A stretch of DNA of 64,000 nt, from positions 568,345 to 632,344 of the forward strand of contig MNCI01010150.1 in NCBI GenBank assembly GCA_015680685.1, given 5' to 3'. The notes beneath the pieces were generated by a model. The model was not told the DNA's origin and ran no database searches. It saw only the letters and a list, made by a program, of their open reading frames with translations. Source of the stretch: Gnetum montanum. Taxonomy: Eukaryota > Streptophyta > Gnetopsida > Gnetales > Gnetaceae. Numbering within the stretch: the first letter of the stretch is position 1; every line of letters begins with the position of its first letter. A program made the position numbers and the translations under genes. Below, in pieces: positions 48,685 to 61,233 of the stretch.

Positions 48685-49769
48685 TGATGAATCGTAGTTT
48701 ACTAGGCCCTAATATCGGGTACATGATATCACAGCCTAGATATGATATCATAATACCTATGTTAGCCTATAAATATAGCACTTAGGCACATGGGGAAGAG
48801 TCAGTAGATCATTAGATATTGTTTTAGTCATTAGGAGTCAGAAGTCTTTTTGTTATTTTTTAGTTCTTTTTCCAATTGCATGCCCATAATGTGATGCTTG
48901 TAATTGTACAAAACCTTTGTTCGAGTGTGACGTACTTGGACACGCACACAACCGAAAATAAAGATCGAGATTACTCCATCATTGTAGCATCCACTTAGTT
49001 TTTAATTATTTAACTGTTAATTATTTATTTTTGTTTTCTTTGTTAATATTTCTTTTATCATCATTTACTATTTCTATTGCTAAATGCAGAATGAGTATGT
49101 CTAAATCATGAACATTTAAGTGTAACTACATGGTAACCCAGTGTAATTGTACAAAACCTTTGTTCGAGTGTGACGTACTTGGACATGCACACAACCGACA
49201 ATAAAGATCGAGATTACTCCATCATTGTAGCATCCACTTAGTTTTTAATTATTTAACTGTTAATTATTTATTTTTTTTCTTTGTTAATATTTCTTTTATT
49301 ATCATTTACTATTTTTGTTGCTAAATGCAGAATGAGTATGTCTAAATCATGAACATTTAAGTGTAACTACATGGTAACCCAGTAGCGTATCTAGTAGTGC
49401 TTTGAGTAAGGTGCGCTTGGTAATCCTAGAAGTAGTACATGAAGTCCAAGATGCATATAGATGATTAAGGATGGATGCTCATTGCACTTAGGCTAGCTTA
49501 GATTTTATTTCCTATTTCTTATTAGCTTAATAAAGTTATTTCTCATTGTATTTAGGAGTTGCATAGTATTAGAAATCAGATCATACACCTCACCTTGGAC
49601 TAAATCATGCATGATAAAGCAAATACTAGTTCAAGTGGGAAGACAGTGAACTGTAATTAACATATAACTGTTTGGGTGCCACAACTAGTTCATCTGCAAG
49701 GTTTGACCGGATCGCACATGCACACTCATATTCGTATGGTTGAGCCTAGGGGTACCTCGCTACTCATCA
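48685..49769 (+). repeat. 5' LTR of element D
   Basis: Starts TGATGAATCG and ends ACTCATCA. A tandem duplication of about 242 bp inside it explains its extra length against the 3' LTR. One palindrome in U3 is partly deleted compared with the 3' LTR. Confidence 0.92.
48900..49384 (+). repeat. ~242 bp tandem duplication within D's 5' LTR
   Basis: The segment from GTAATTGTACAAAACC to CATGGTAACCCAG occurs twice in a row (starting about 48900 and 49143), with small differences. It includes the AATAAA signal, so this LTR has two. The 3' LTR has one copy, so the duplication arose after insertion. Confidence 0.88.
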
Positions 49770-49770
49770 T

Positions 49771-49791
49771 TGGTGCTGTTGCTGGGGACAG
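49771..49791 (+). other. Primer binding site of element D
   Basis: TGGTGCTGTTGCTGGGGACA follows the LTR, a tRNA-Asp-type site with transitions. Confidence 0.72.
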
Positions 49792-49904
49792 TGCTAGTTA
49801 TCTAGATCAGTTATATCATATAAGATTGCTATCACGAGGTATTAATGATACATATTTCAGATAAAATAAATTAAAATCAATTGAGTTACACACTATTCAC
49901 CACA

Positions 49905-52347
49905 ATGTCTCTCTTAGAGGACAATGATTACACAACAACTAGCAAGGTAATTCATTGGAGAACCAACAAAATTTATGATGAGGAAGAAGTTTGGAGTACA
50001 CAATCTTATGTAGGTGTTTCATATGTTCATGGACACCCCAACAATACTCAAAAACTCTTGTCATCCAACTTAGACACCTCTAGTGAGGATGGGACATCCC
50101 ATAGAATGAGGGGGCCCATAAGACCTCAAACCTTCTCAATGGTTAGCAAGAGTACATCAGGGGATGATTGGGAGATATATAAAAGTCATGATGAGTCTTC
50201 TAGTTCTCTCTCTTCCTCTACTATTTATCAAGGGATGATTGGAAGACTTATAAAAGTAATGATAAGTCTTCTAGTTCTCTCTCTTACTCTGCTCTTTCAA
50301 CATCAGGTCATGACACAGATGACTTTTCATCAAGGGGTCAACATAGAAATAAAAGTCAAACCCATGGGCAAAATCAGGAACACCAACATGAACAAAGACA
50401 ACATCATCGCAACTCACAAACTCACAACCTACTTAGTGACGATGAATCCCTACTAGCTACTAAGAGCTTAATACATATAAAAAAGGCTATTTAAATATCT
50501 CACAAGCATCATAAGGAAAGTCATCTACCCAGGCTTGATTTAAACAACTTTTCCAAGTTCTCAGAAGGCTATGATTTAGATCTGCTACACCATTTACAAG
50601 CCTTATATGATGCCTGTGCATGGAATAACATTAATAATGGGTGGAAAAGACTTAAGCTCTTTGCTATGACACTCATTGGCCAAACAAAAGTATGGTATAG
50701 GTCTTTAAAGCCAAAATTAATTCACCATTGGCTGACAATGATGGAACTCTTCAATGAAAGATACCAAACTTGTGCAAGAGTGTTAGCCTTGAGGAGACAA
50801 ATCCAAGAGTGGAAACAAGGGCAACATGAACCCTTGTACATGGCCTTAGAAAGATATTATTTGTTGTTAAATAAATGCCTAGACCATGGGTTCTTCAAGG
50901 AAAGGCTAATGTGTAACATCATGGATGGGCTCCATAATGAAACAAGGGAGACCTTGGGGATGTATGCCCCTAGGTCAACTATATGAACTACAAACCCACC
51001 AATTCCAAGAGCTAATTAAGTGGGTAGCAAGAGAAGAAGGAGAAATAGCCAAATGAGAGAATGTTGAAAGATCTTAATAGGATCAAATTCTTAAAGTAAC
51101 GAAGGTCCATAATCATGAAGAGGAGAAATCAATTGACCTCGAGGAGGTGGAACCATCCCCATCTTTGCCAACACTAAAATCACTAGATGAAATTGAGGCA
51201 AAGATCAATAAAATTACAGAGTGGATACATGAAAAATGTGGAAAATATGCAAACATTATCAGAGGTAAAACCACGCAAGATCACTCTGACAACCAAAACA
51301 AAAAAAAAGATGCCAAACTGAGAAATAGGATAGAACACCATTTGACAATTGGAAAGAAGGGTTGATGGAAATAAGGATAGGGGCCCAACTACAAATCAGA
51401 AGTATCAATGCGATGTTTACCTATATGATCACCCCAAAGGCCAATGCCCAATCTTGTTACATCTACATGAGCATTGGGGAAGAATGCTATATCCAGATTT
51501 CATACAGAAGTACTATGCTCAACCACAATGGCAAAATCCCCAGTTGTGTGGGAGACCATCGCCAAACTAGCCTCAACCTTCGTATGCCCCGACACCAAGT
51601 GCTTATTATGTTCAACACCCTATTTCTCCAACTAGATCAACATCCTCTACTTCACCTCATCATTATCATTCTCCTGAATATCATCAACCCATGTCCTCTT
51701 CCATGGGATCACCATCTCATGTTCCTTATACTTATCCTTGCTCTCAACATTCTCATCCTTCACCTCCTTCTACATCGCCACTAGTAGTATCAAAAGGTTT
51801 GGCACCATAGTACTAACTAACAAACATTACTTGTGCTGCTACTGTCAACAATAGTGGGAATCCCCCACATTGTCAAAAGCGTCATTTCTCTAGGCATGGC
51901 CATAGAAAGAAGTAACACAACTCTGGAACCACTGCATCCTCCAACTCAGCACAAGCCCAACACAGTGATGCACCTTCCTCTTTAAACTCAATGCCTCCTA
52001 TTACCTTATTTAGATCACCAATTGACACTTTAACAACCATGTGGCCCAATGAATATAACCACGTGGGTAGACATATTGATCCTTGCATACCATGTTATGG
52101 TCACGGGTGCCATAGTGGGTCAGCTTCTTATCAAATGACCACATCTTATAATTTGCCCCACTATGCCTGCTTTAATCAAGTGTGTGAACCCCAAATTGGG
52201 AACATTCCTACCACCACTCCAAAAGACACTAAGTGGTTTGGATATGATCGGACCCCAATATTTCCAACATGCATGGATCCAAACTTTCCATTTATTAATT
52301 CTCACCATGATCAAAGGTTTAGTCATGGGGGATACCCTACATTTTAA
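49905..52347 (+). pseudogene. gag: Gag polyprotein of element D, broken
   Basis: ATG at 49905 (MSLLEDNDYTTTSKVIHWRT), final TAA at 52345. The Ser-rich segment is present but carries a 71 bp tandem duplication (50163 and 50234), which shifts the frame. The capsid-like domain is open at 50666-50986 (WYRSLKP, RRQIQEWKQGQHEPL). The zinc knuckle reads CDVYLYDHPKGQC with the second Cys changed to Tyr. The Pro/Tyr-rich tail (GGYPTF at the end) follows. Several stops occur. Confidence 0.85.
50163..50304 (+). repeat. 71 bp tandem duplication in D gag
   Basis: GATGATTGG..CTCTCTCTT blocks are repeated at a 71 bp period in the Ser-rich coding part. As 71 is not a multiple of three, the downstream frame is lost. 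A and B lack this whole segment, suggesting an unstable region. Confidence 0.82.
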
Positions 52348-53550
52348 CAAGTAGAATTAGTAAATGTTTTTTCTTTTCTTTGGTTTTACAATTTTTTGTT
52401 TTCCAATTTTTTGTTTTTTAATTTTTCATCTTTCAATTTGTCATTTATCTTTTTGAGGGTGATCTCATTTGTGAATAAAGTACTCATGTGACCTATTGGT
52501 TGAGGTGTTGTTCTATGCTATCTAGTCACAAGGGACTAATTATTTGGACACTGAGCCCACAACATCCACCCATCCATTCTATTAATAAGTGATTCTCTAG
52601 GTACAATGATATTCTTGTTATCATTAAAACTTAAAGTAACTTTGTACTCATTATGCCCAGAGTGAAGAGTTATGAACTAAGAGGGAATGGCTAGGGTGTG
52701 ACATTAAGGGGACTTGTGAATTCTCTTTGGTGACATTTGTATGTGCTGTCATGTAGCCTGGTTGTACTAAGATCCTTGTAGATCTAACAAAACATGGAAG
52801 TAAGAGTTGTGATAAAGAAACTTAATAAAGGAACTCAATGCTATTCTAGAGGGTCCCACTAGAAAGACATGCACCCATGCCTGAAGGTTGGTGGCCTCTC
52901 TGGATTCCCATTGAGAAAGATAAAGTGCAAAAGTAGCCAGAAGAAAAAGAAAAGAAAGAAGAAAAATAGCAAAGAAGAGATCAAGAAAAATATGCTATAG
53001 ATAAATTCAAATCTCTTCTCCTTTGCACAAAATGCCAAGTGATTGTACACCTTGCTATCATGATGCTCTTATGGTTGTCTATCATTGGGATGAAACAATG
53101 CGATGTCACTGATTAGAAGTATGGACTTAGTTTTGATCTTGGAGTGAAAGGCTAATGGTACCTTAATCATGCACAACACTTTAGATTCATTATGCCTAGG
53201 ATAAGTTACCTCACGTCCCAATCTATGCAATCCATTCCACAATTCTTCTCATCTCATGGTCCAAGTATTTCTAACTTGTATCTTGTGTGGCATAGAATTC
53301 ATATCTCATCGTGGTGGTATTTAACATGTGTGTGTTTTGTTGCACAAGTGCAAATTCCATTTAACCCTTCTAGTGCCTACAAACATTATAAGGCATGGTT
53401 ACACAAGGGCATGATAGGTTGGAACCTACTTTGGGAAGGACCCAGTTGCATGAATTTTGTAATTTGTACTTATTGCACACCACGTCATCATCTTATACCC
53501 TCTGAGTACTATATTTCCAAATCTATTCTTTCCTTTATTATTATTTCAAG
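52348..53550 (+). other. Spacer of element D, promoter block deleted
   Basis: Aligns with A's spacer up to about 53548, then jumps directly to ORF2 sequence, skipping the internal promoter and the ORF2 start codon. A frame at 53320-53550 again encodes MIGWNLLWEGPSC, like A and B. Confidence 0.65.
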
Positions 53551-56336
53551 GGAAGACCTTCTCAAGGTGCATCTAAATTTTCAAGAAGAGGCAAAGGCTA
53601 AAGACCTCATGTAAAGCATGCAGAACAGGAGGTACAATCATTCAGCATCCATCCAAAAACCTCTGTCACTGCATAATCTGGTCAAGTAGAAGGTGGAGAG
53701 GGTAGGGCACCTGAACAAGAACAACATCTCACGTTATCCCTAGAATGCATTTAAGCCATTCAGGAAAGGTCCACATTTGTTGCAGTGATTGTGGAACTTA
53801 ATTTTGGGCCTTTTATTGAATTTGCCACTGAACCAGTCAAGGATCAACTTAAGAGATCTCCACTATGGCCTGTTCTCTCGGAAAGTGGAGAATGGTATTT
53901 GGGGAAAACCTATCAATTTTGGCATAATAAAGAACAAGGCACCACCATCGACATTGGTGGAATATCAATTCATTTTGCCACAAAGGCTATTGCAGAAGTT
54001 TTGAATCTTCCAAATATAGGGCCTAAAGTTGCTCATTTGTCCACCTGCTCTAATGCTGATGTAAAAAAAAGTATGGCTAAAGAGGGCATACGATAAAGAA
54101 GAAAAAACATATGGAGAATTGACCCTTGAAGAGAGAATTTATTTTAAAATTGGCACCTATCACATCTTCCCAATGAAGGGGCTAAACAGGATCTCTATCT
54201 ATGTGGCTAGAGGAAGCACAATCTTGATGGGCAAGGTTGATGCTAATTTGCCCCATTTGTATTTAATAGAAATATTAAGGTAGTTCGAAGAATGCAAGAT
54301 AAGAAAGTTTGCATTTCCCTTTCCATGTCTAATTAGGAAGCTATGCCAGCATGCTAGAATTCTAGGGTACATTAATAACATCACCAGAAAAGCTCAAAAT
54401 GCTTCATATGCTGAAATACTGAAGCCGCTAGCATTGAGAAAAGATGTTAGTGAAACACTGGAGCCTGAACAAGAGCATATGGTTGGGCCCACTAAACCTC
54501 AAATAGTAGGGCCTAGACAACTTCTAGACATGAGGCTCAATCAACAACAAGAAGTAGAGCCTAGCACATAGCCCATAGGTCAACAAGATCAGCAACCATT
54601 ACTATCGTTACAAGATTACCGACCATCAATGAGTCATCTTAGGGCCATCATAGAAATAGTTAGTTGGGGAAGTAGGGATGATGCCAATCTCTTTAAGGTG
54701 ATTGATGATGCTGTACAACCCATCATATCAATCAATCATGCAAGGGGTGAGGTCTCAATACAAATAGCAGGAGGAGAATTACATTGGTCACAATAGATTT
54801 CAGGAAATGTTGCATCATTTCAAGTACGATTGGAAATTGGCAAAGGTGCCATGGTGGTGGTCATGCAACACTAGGATGTAGCTAGAGCACTAGAGGTGAT
54901 TGCAAACCAAATCAAGGAATCATTCAACATCCCTATTGTGCCATCGACAGATTTCATAGAAGCACGTTATGCTCAAGTTCTAGTTGACATCTCAATGACT
55001 CCTGTAGAACATGAGGATGCTCTAGATTGCCTGCTGCAAATAGGACAAGTAATGACACCCTTGTTTAACATCCCCTAAGATGTCACAGCAACACAATTAT
55101 ACCTCATTTCCATGAAAGGAAAGTTGGTCATGGCTAAGGTTAGGGATGAATGCGTAGAAGATGAACTAAGGAGACTCCAGGAAATGTTTGTTTCCTTACA
55201 AGTTGAATAGCAGGATCCATCCCAACTTGTTCCAATCGACCAACTAGAATCATTTAGGATAGAGTAGCTCAATAAATTTCTAGTGGAGAAAAAAAGGATC
55301 TCAATGGAAAAAGGAGAAGGTTGATTTGGATGCTCAGACATACGCACATGCTCAGACATACGCACATGCAAAAACACTCAAGGCATTATAAGAAGAAAAT
55401 AAGCTTCTTATTGCTGAAAATCTTTGGTTTACAATAGTTGAAAAACAAAAGAATGTTCTCGAGAAAATTTTTCAGAAAATGTGAGAACAACTAATATGAG
55501 TCAACCAAGACATAAGTCACTTAGTTAGAGAGAACAAGACCCTCTCAATGGAGGAGGTATGTGTCATCTATTAGAAGACAACCATTGAAATAAGCACATG
55601 GCAAAATGAAGCTAAGTGACATGAAAAATTGAAGGAACATTTCTTGGATTAGATGGGGATGTATAAGGAGATCATAGAAAAAGAGGTCTATATAGCTAAG
55701 GACCACACCAACTCCTTCAGTGCTCAACACACTAACTAGCAAGTTGTACTGGACACTTATGCCTTTGCCTACCAAGCAAAATTAAAGAGTTAAGACCTGC
55801 AGATCAAGGATCTCACAAAATACATGAAGTTGGCAAATATACAGTATGCCAACTTAGCCATGTTAATAACAAGGTTCCTAAGGAATGAGTTAGAAAAATA
55901 GGTAGCTTTCACCTATGCCAAATATGAGATGGAGTTTGCTAAACACAAGTAAACAATGCAGAGATTGGAGGTAGAAAACTCTAAACTAGAGGTGGTCAAA
56001 GCTAGCTACCAAGGCCAAAAGGATGTTGCAGCAGACTTGGGTCAATGGCTTATAGATTATCAAGAATTTAGAGACAAAGGTAGAACCTACAAGGAGGAAC
56101 AATAGCTATTTATGGCATGATATGTCAAAGCTAATCAGATGTTCCTACAATTGCCATGTCCATGGAAGGTGCTGACTCCATCAAACATTAGAACATCAAC
56201 ATGGATGACACATTATCCATGAACAGAGGAAGAAAAAATTTAGGTGCTCCTTTAGAAGTATCCATTTCCAAAGCCTGGATCATAGGATAAAGGAAAAAAT
56301 CCCATGGAGGAGCCATGACCACGAGGAACCACATGA
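53551..56336 (+). pseudogene. ORF2 of element D, start deleted
   Basis: Begins inside the N-terminal Gly-rich part (GRPSQGASKFSRRGKG) with no ATG, and ends at TGA 56334. The globular region is well kept (IVELNFGPFIEFATEPVKD, LKRSPLWPVL, GEWYLGKTYQFWHNKEQG, AIAEVLNLPNIGPKV). The shared SHLRAI and VEHEDAL motifs and the coiled-coil region follow with many stops. This copy best shows the conserved core of the domain. Confidence 0.75.
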
Positions 56337-56506
56337 GTTCCAAACAATTTTGTATTTTTTATTTTGTGTTGGTGTTCCAATTTTGTTTTGTCTAGTCCCA
56401 CACTACGACATGAAATAATCAATAGTTAGTCCATAATCCCATACCTATCCATTGTGTAATCAAATGAACTTGTTTCTCATTTTGTTTGACTCAAGGAGGA
56501 GTTTTT

Positions 56507-56523
56507 ATTTAGTCGTGGGGGTA
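56507..56523 (+). other. Polypurine tract of element D
   Basis: Short run with GTGGGGGTA immediately before the 3' LTR. Confidence 0.5.
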
Positions 56524-57381
56524 TGATGAATCATGGTTTGTCAGGCCCCAATATTAGGTACACGATATCACAGCTTGGATATGATATCATATACATGATA
56601 TCATGATACCTGTGTTAGCCTATAAAAATAGCACTCAAGTGCATGGCGAAGAGTCATTAGATCATTAGACATTGTTTTAGTCATTAGGAGTTGGAAATAT
56701 TTTTGTTAGTTTTCAATTCATTTCCCAAGTGCATGCTAGTAGTGTGATGCTTGTAATTGTACAGAACCTTTATTCAAGTATGATGTACTTGGACATGCAC
56801 ACAATCGACAATAAAGATCGAGATTACTCCATCATCGTAGCATTCACTTAGTTTTAAATTATTTAGTTGTTAATTATTTATTGTTTTTTTCTTAGTTAAT
56901 ATTTCTTTTATCATCATTTACTATTTTTGTTGCTAAATGTGGAATGAGTACATCTAAATCATGAACATTTAAGTGTAACTATGTGGTAACCTAGTAGCGT
57001 ATCTAGTAGTGCTTTGAGTAAGGTGTGCTTGGTAATCCTAGAAGTAGTACACGAAGTCCAAGATGTGTATGAATGATTAATGATGGATGCTCATCACACT
57101 TAGGCTAGCTTATATTTTATTTCCTGTTGCTTATTAGCTTAATAAAGTTATTTCTCATTGTCTTTAGGAGTAGCATAGTATTAGAAATCACATCATACAC
57201 CTCACTCTAGAATAAACCATACATGATAAAGAAAATACTAGTCCAAGTGGGAAGAAAACAAACTACAATCAACGTATAACTATCTGGGTACCACAACTAG
57301 TCTGTCTATGGAGTTTGACCAGATCACATGTACATGCTCGTATTCATATGGTTGAGCGTAGGGGTACCTCATCACTCATTA
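56524..57381 (+). repeat. 3' LTR of element D
   Basis: 858 bp, TGATGAATC to ACTCATTA. A palindrome at 56581-56604 has arms ATGATATCA and GATATCAT; TATAAAAA lies at 56621-56628, again 16 bp after it. Confidence 0.92.
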
Positions 57382-57386
57382 GTACT

Positions 57387-58310
57387 TGTTTGACATAGCC
57401 ATATCATTTTTCACCTTCCAAGTGCTTAGTTGTTATATTTTATCATTTCCCTTATCATGTAATTGATCTATCCACAATCTCAATTTCAATGCCTTTTTCT
57501 TCCTCCTTCTAGTGCTTTTGACGTCGATGACTTCACCTTATCATACTTTTGGTGCCACAAATTAATTTTTCACTTATCCCAGAATGATGGACTTCACTTC
57601 AAACCTTCCAACCACTGATAGAGCTTCAGTTTGCATGCTTCGCTACCCCATTTAGTGAAAATTTTTGGACCTCGATGTTGTGTACCTAACATTTGGGTTC
57701 AACGCGATGTCGTGTACCCAACATTAGGTACCTGATGTTGGGTCTAACAAAACTATATATATATTTGACCCCCATAGTATTTTGAATTCATTTTCACCAT
57801 TTCCTACTAGGGGAGTTATTCAAATTTTCTCTCGTGACTTAGAGCTTTGTGCACTCCTCTTCCACTTACAATATTTAGCTCTATAGTACTTTGATTTCTA
57901 TGTCCTTTGGACCCATTTGAACCTAGAGTGTTTAACTTCGTCGTGGAGAGTGCTTGCGTGTGAGACTTGTGCCAAATTACCAAAATTTGCTATCGCCTAG
58001 AAGGTATCATAATGAAGAATATTAAAAAATTTAGGAGTTATAATGAAAAATCACTCACATTAATACCAAAAACCCAAATTTTCCAACCCACAGGCCCATA
58101 ACCATCATTATAAACCACATATAAGGAAAAAGGAACCAATTGCAAAGGGCTATAAAAAGAGATAGATACTTTTTGAGGATTTTTCTTGCAAATTTTTCTA
58201 ACTTTGCAATCATATGTATTATGAACTAAATGAACTAAGGTTACAGGTAAGGTATAAACTGATGATAACAAACATAACCTTAGCAACACTTGATCTTTGC
58301 TTGATTGCAG
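57387..58310 (+). other. Spacer of element C, right part
   Basis: Continuation of C's spacer after the D insertion. It holds the internal promoter (57671-57766) and ends in the splice-acceptor-like GATTGCAG before ORF2. Confidence 0.65.
57671..57766 (+). promoter_or_regulatory. Internal promoter upstream of ORF2, element C
   Basis: Two related blocks precede a TATA box. The second (57717-57742) is a near-perfect palindrome with arms CCCAACAT and ATGTTGGG around GGTACC. TATATATA starts 11 bp later at 57754. The half-sites match those in C's own LTR (CGATGTTGG, AACGTTGG) and not the GCGATATC type of element A. This is the counterpart of A's 6391-6449. Confidence 0.68.
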
Positions 58311-61042
58311 ATGGCCCCAAAAAGAGGTGCTCAAGGTGAACCATCATAAAGAGCTACTAAGCACCCACAAGATGGCTGAGGTTAGTAGGGTGAACATCCA
58401 AAGTAGGAGGCTGAATCCTTTAGCATTTACCATGAGGCTCTTGCTACTAGGTAATTGGCCCAAGGGGAGGTTGTAGAACCATAAGCTCCTGAGCAAGGAT
58501 AATGTCTCACGTTGCCTTTTGACTACCTTGCTGCCACTTTAGATAAGTCCATGTTGGCTTTGGTCATCATGGAGATGAACTTTAGCCCATTCATGGAGTT
58601 TGCTCCAGAAATGGTTTAGACACAACTTAAGGCATCCCCATTGTGGCCCATTTTGTCAAACAGTGGCAAATGGTACCTGGGTGAAAATCATTAGTTTTGG
58701 CACAATAAAGATGAGGGCATCATTGTTAACATTTGTGAAGTGAATGTCTCTTATTCAGTCAATGAAATTGCTATAGCTCTCAATCTATCCAACGAAGGGA
58801 CTAAGGTTGGTCTTCTGTCAACTAGATCTGACCCCAAGACCAAGAAATTGTGGTTGAGACAGGCGTACAGTAAGGAGGATAAAATGTACAATGAAATGAC
58901 TCTATAGAAAATAACATATTTCAAGATTAGGACTTATCACTTGTTTCCCACAAAAGGGCTTAAAAGAATTTCAACTTATGTGGCCAAGGGAAGTGTTATT
59001 TTAATGGATAAATTTGCAGCCAATCTTCCCCAGTTTTATTTCACTGAAATTCAATGGCAGTTTGAAGAAAAAAAGTTAGGGAGACCAAAACTTTCATTTC
59101 GCTACTTAATTAGAAGGCTGTGCAAGTGCACTAGGATCCTAGGATATACTAATGATATTCCTAGGAAGGCTTAGAATGCCTCTTTCACTAAACTCCTAAA
59201 AACTACAACACTAGGAAAGGATCTTGATGAAGAACAAGAAGTAGAGAAGGAGGTAGAGCCACAAGTAGAAACACAATGCGAGCCTAAGCTATGTCCATAG
59301 ACTCAAGCTCCATTTCCACTGCCATTGTAAGACTATAGGCCCTTGATGAGCCATCTACAAAACATCGTCGAAGTAGTCAGCTAGGGAAGTAGGGATGAGT
59401 CCAACCTCTTTCGAGTAATGGATGATGTCATACGACCCACATTGTTAGCTAACCCAATGTGGAAAGAGATCTTGATACAATCAAGAGGAGAAGGATCCCA
59501 ATGATCATGAAAAATATTTGGGAACATTGCATCTTTCAAAGTAATGTTGGAAACTAGAGAAGGTGCCATAGTCATGGTACTACAACATGAGGATGTGGCA
59601 AGTGTAGTAGAGGTAATCATAGATCATATCAAAGAATCATTTAACATGCTTGTTATGCCTCTAATAGATTTAACAAGAAATAGGGATGCACAAGTGTTGG
59701 CTTGTACTTCAATGACTCCTATGGTGCATGAGGATGTGCTTGATCAACTATTGCACATGGGCCAACTAATGACCACCTTGTTTGACATCCCTAGTAATGT
59801 CACTGTAGTCCAATTCAACCTCATCACCACAAAAGGAAAGTTGGTCATGGTAGAAGTTAGGGCAGAGCATGAGGAAGTAGAAATACAAAGATTGCAAGAG
59901 GAGTTGGCTACCTTGAGAGCTGAATGACGGGATCCCACCTATTTTGTTGCACCATGCCAACTTGAATAATTTAGGATGGAGCCGCTAACCAAGCTAACTG
60001 AGGAAATAGCAGCTACTGAGCAAGAGAAAGAGAAGGTAGTTTGAAATGCCTTTATTGCTGATGCATAATCCCATGCATACAAAAAGGAATTGACCACTGT
60101 ATAATAAGAGAATAAGTAGCTCATTGTAGAAAATTCTAGGTTAACCACCGTGGAGAAGCAAAAGAACATTCTAAAGGAAAGCATCCACTAGTTAAGAGAA
60201 TAACTAGTGAGGATAAACCAAGACATGAATATATTAGCTAGAGAGAATAGAACCCTCTCAATGGAGCAGGTCTGTGCTATCCACTAGAAGTTAGCAATTG
60301 AAATTAGTGCATGGCAAAATGAGGCCAAAAAAGCATGAGAAACTAAAGGAGCACTTTTGCGTCAAGTTGGCATGTACAAGCAAATCAATGAAAGGACATT
60401 TGGTTGGCCAAAGCCCACATCAGCTCCTTGTCAGCCCCAAATCTTGAGTGGCAACCCATCTTGGATAGCTATGCCTTAGTCCATCAAGCAGAAGTCAAGA
60501 AGAAAGACCTATAGATAGAAGATTTGAAAGAATACATGGCGTTGAATAACCTTAGATATGCCAACCTTGCCATGTTAGCAGTAGGTCACCCCATAAACGA
60601 GCTAGAAAAACAAGTGGCAACTACCTATGCATTATATGAGAAGGAGTTTGCAGATCGAAAGGATGCTTTGCAGAAATTGCAGGTTATAAACTTAGAATTA
60701 GAGGTGGTTAAAGCCAGCTATCAAGAATAGAAGGATGTAGCCTCGAACATAGCTTGAAGATTGACTGATTATAATGAACTCAGAGATAAAGCTAGGGCCT
60801 TTGAGGAAGAAAAATGGTAGTTCGTGGCATGGTATGTGAAGGCAAATCAGATGTTCCCACAACTGCCATGTCCTTGGAACATATTGGTGCTAGCACACAT
60901 CAGCTCAACAACCTAGACTATACATGATCCAAGGACAAAGGAGGAGAAGTTGTAGGTGTTGCTTAATCGCTACAAATTTTAATGACTTGGTGACAAAGGG
61001 AAGTAACCAATGGAAGAGCCACCACCTCTAGGCACCACATGA
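58311..61042 (+). pseudogene. ORF2 of element C, broken
   Basis: ATG at 58311 (MAPKRGAQGEPS) directly after an acceptor-like GATTGCAG; TGA at 61040-61042 after PPPLGTT. The globular region is recognisable (MEMNFSPFMEFA, GKWYLGENH, FPTKGLKRISTYVAKGSVIL). The Glu-rich linker, the VHEDVLDQLLHMGQLMTTLF motif and the coiled-coil region (for example 60524-60730) follow. Numerous stops and small frameshifts occur. It is the most diverged ORF2 of the set, yet keeps the same overall layout. Confidence 0.75.
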
Positions 61043-61233
61043 GCTTCCCAATTTTGTTTTTTCTTTGTAATAATGTGTCCAATTTTTTGTATCAAACCAC
61101 TGTAGCATGCAAAGAGTTAATTGTTTGTTCGTTATTTAAGTCAATCAATAATCCCATACCTACATAATATTTTGTAAAGAACTTGTTCCTCATTTTGTTA
61201 ACTGGAGGATGAGTTTTCATTCAATCATGGGTA

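Larger units (their letters stand above)
48685..57381 (+). mobile_element. LTR retrotransposon D, nested in C
   Basis: LTRs of 1085 bp (with an internal duplication) and 858 bp, target duplication GTACT (48680-48684, 57382-57386). The last bases of the 3' LTR have changed from TCATCA to TCATTA. It contains primer site, gag, spacer and ORF2 but no pol. The start of ORF2 and the internal promoter are deleted near 53548. It inserted in the same orientation into C's spacer, so it is younger than C. Confidence 0.93.

Noticed and set aside
53192-53614. 140-codon frame in D's spacer as a separate gene
   Set aside because: It crosses the deletion junction into ORF2 in the wrong frame; only its middle part resembles A and B.
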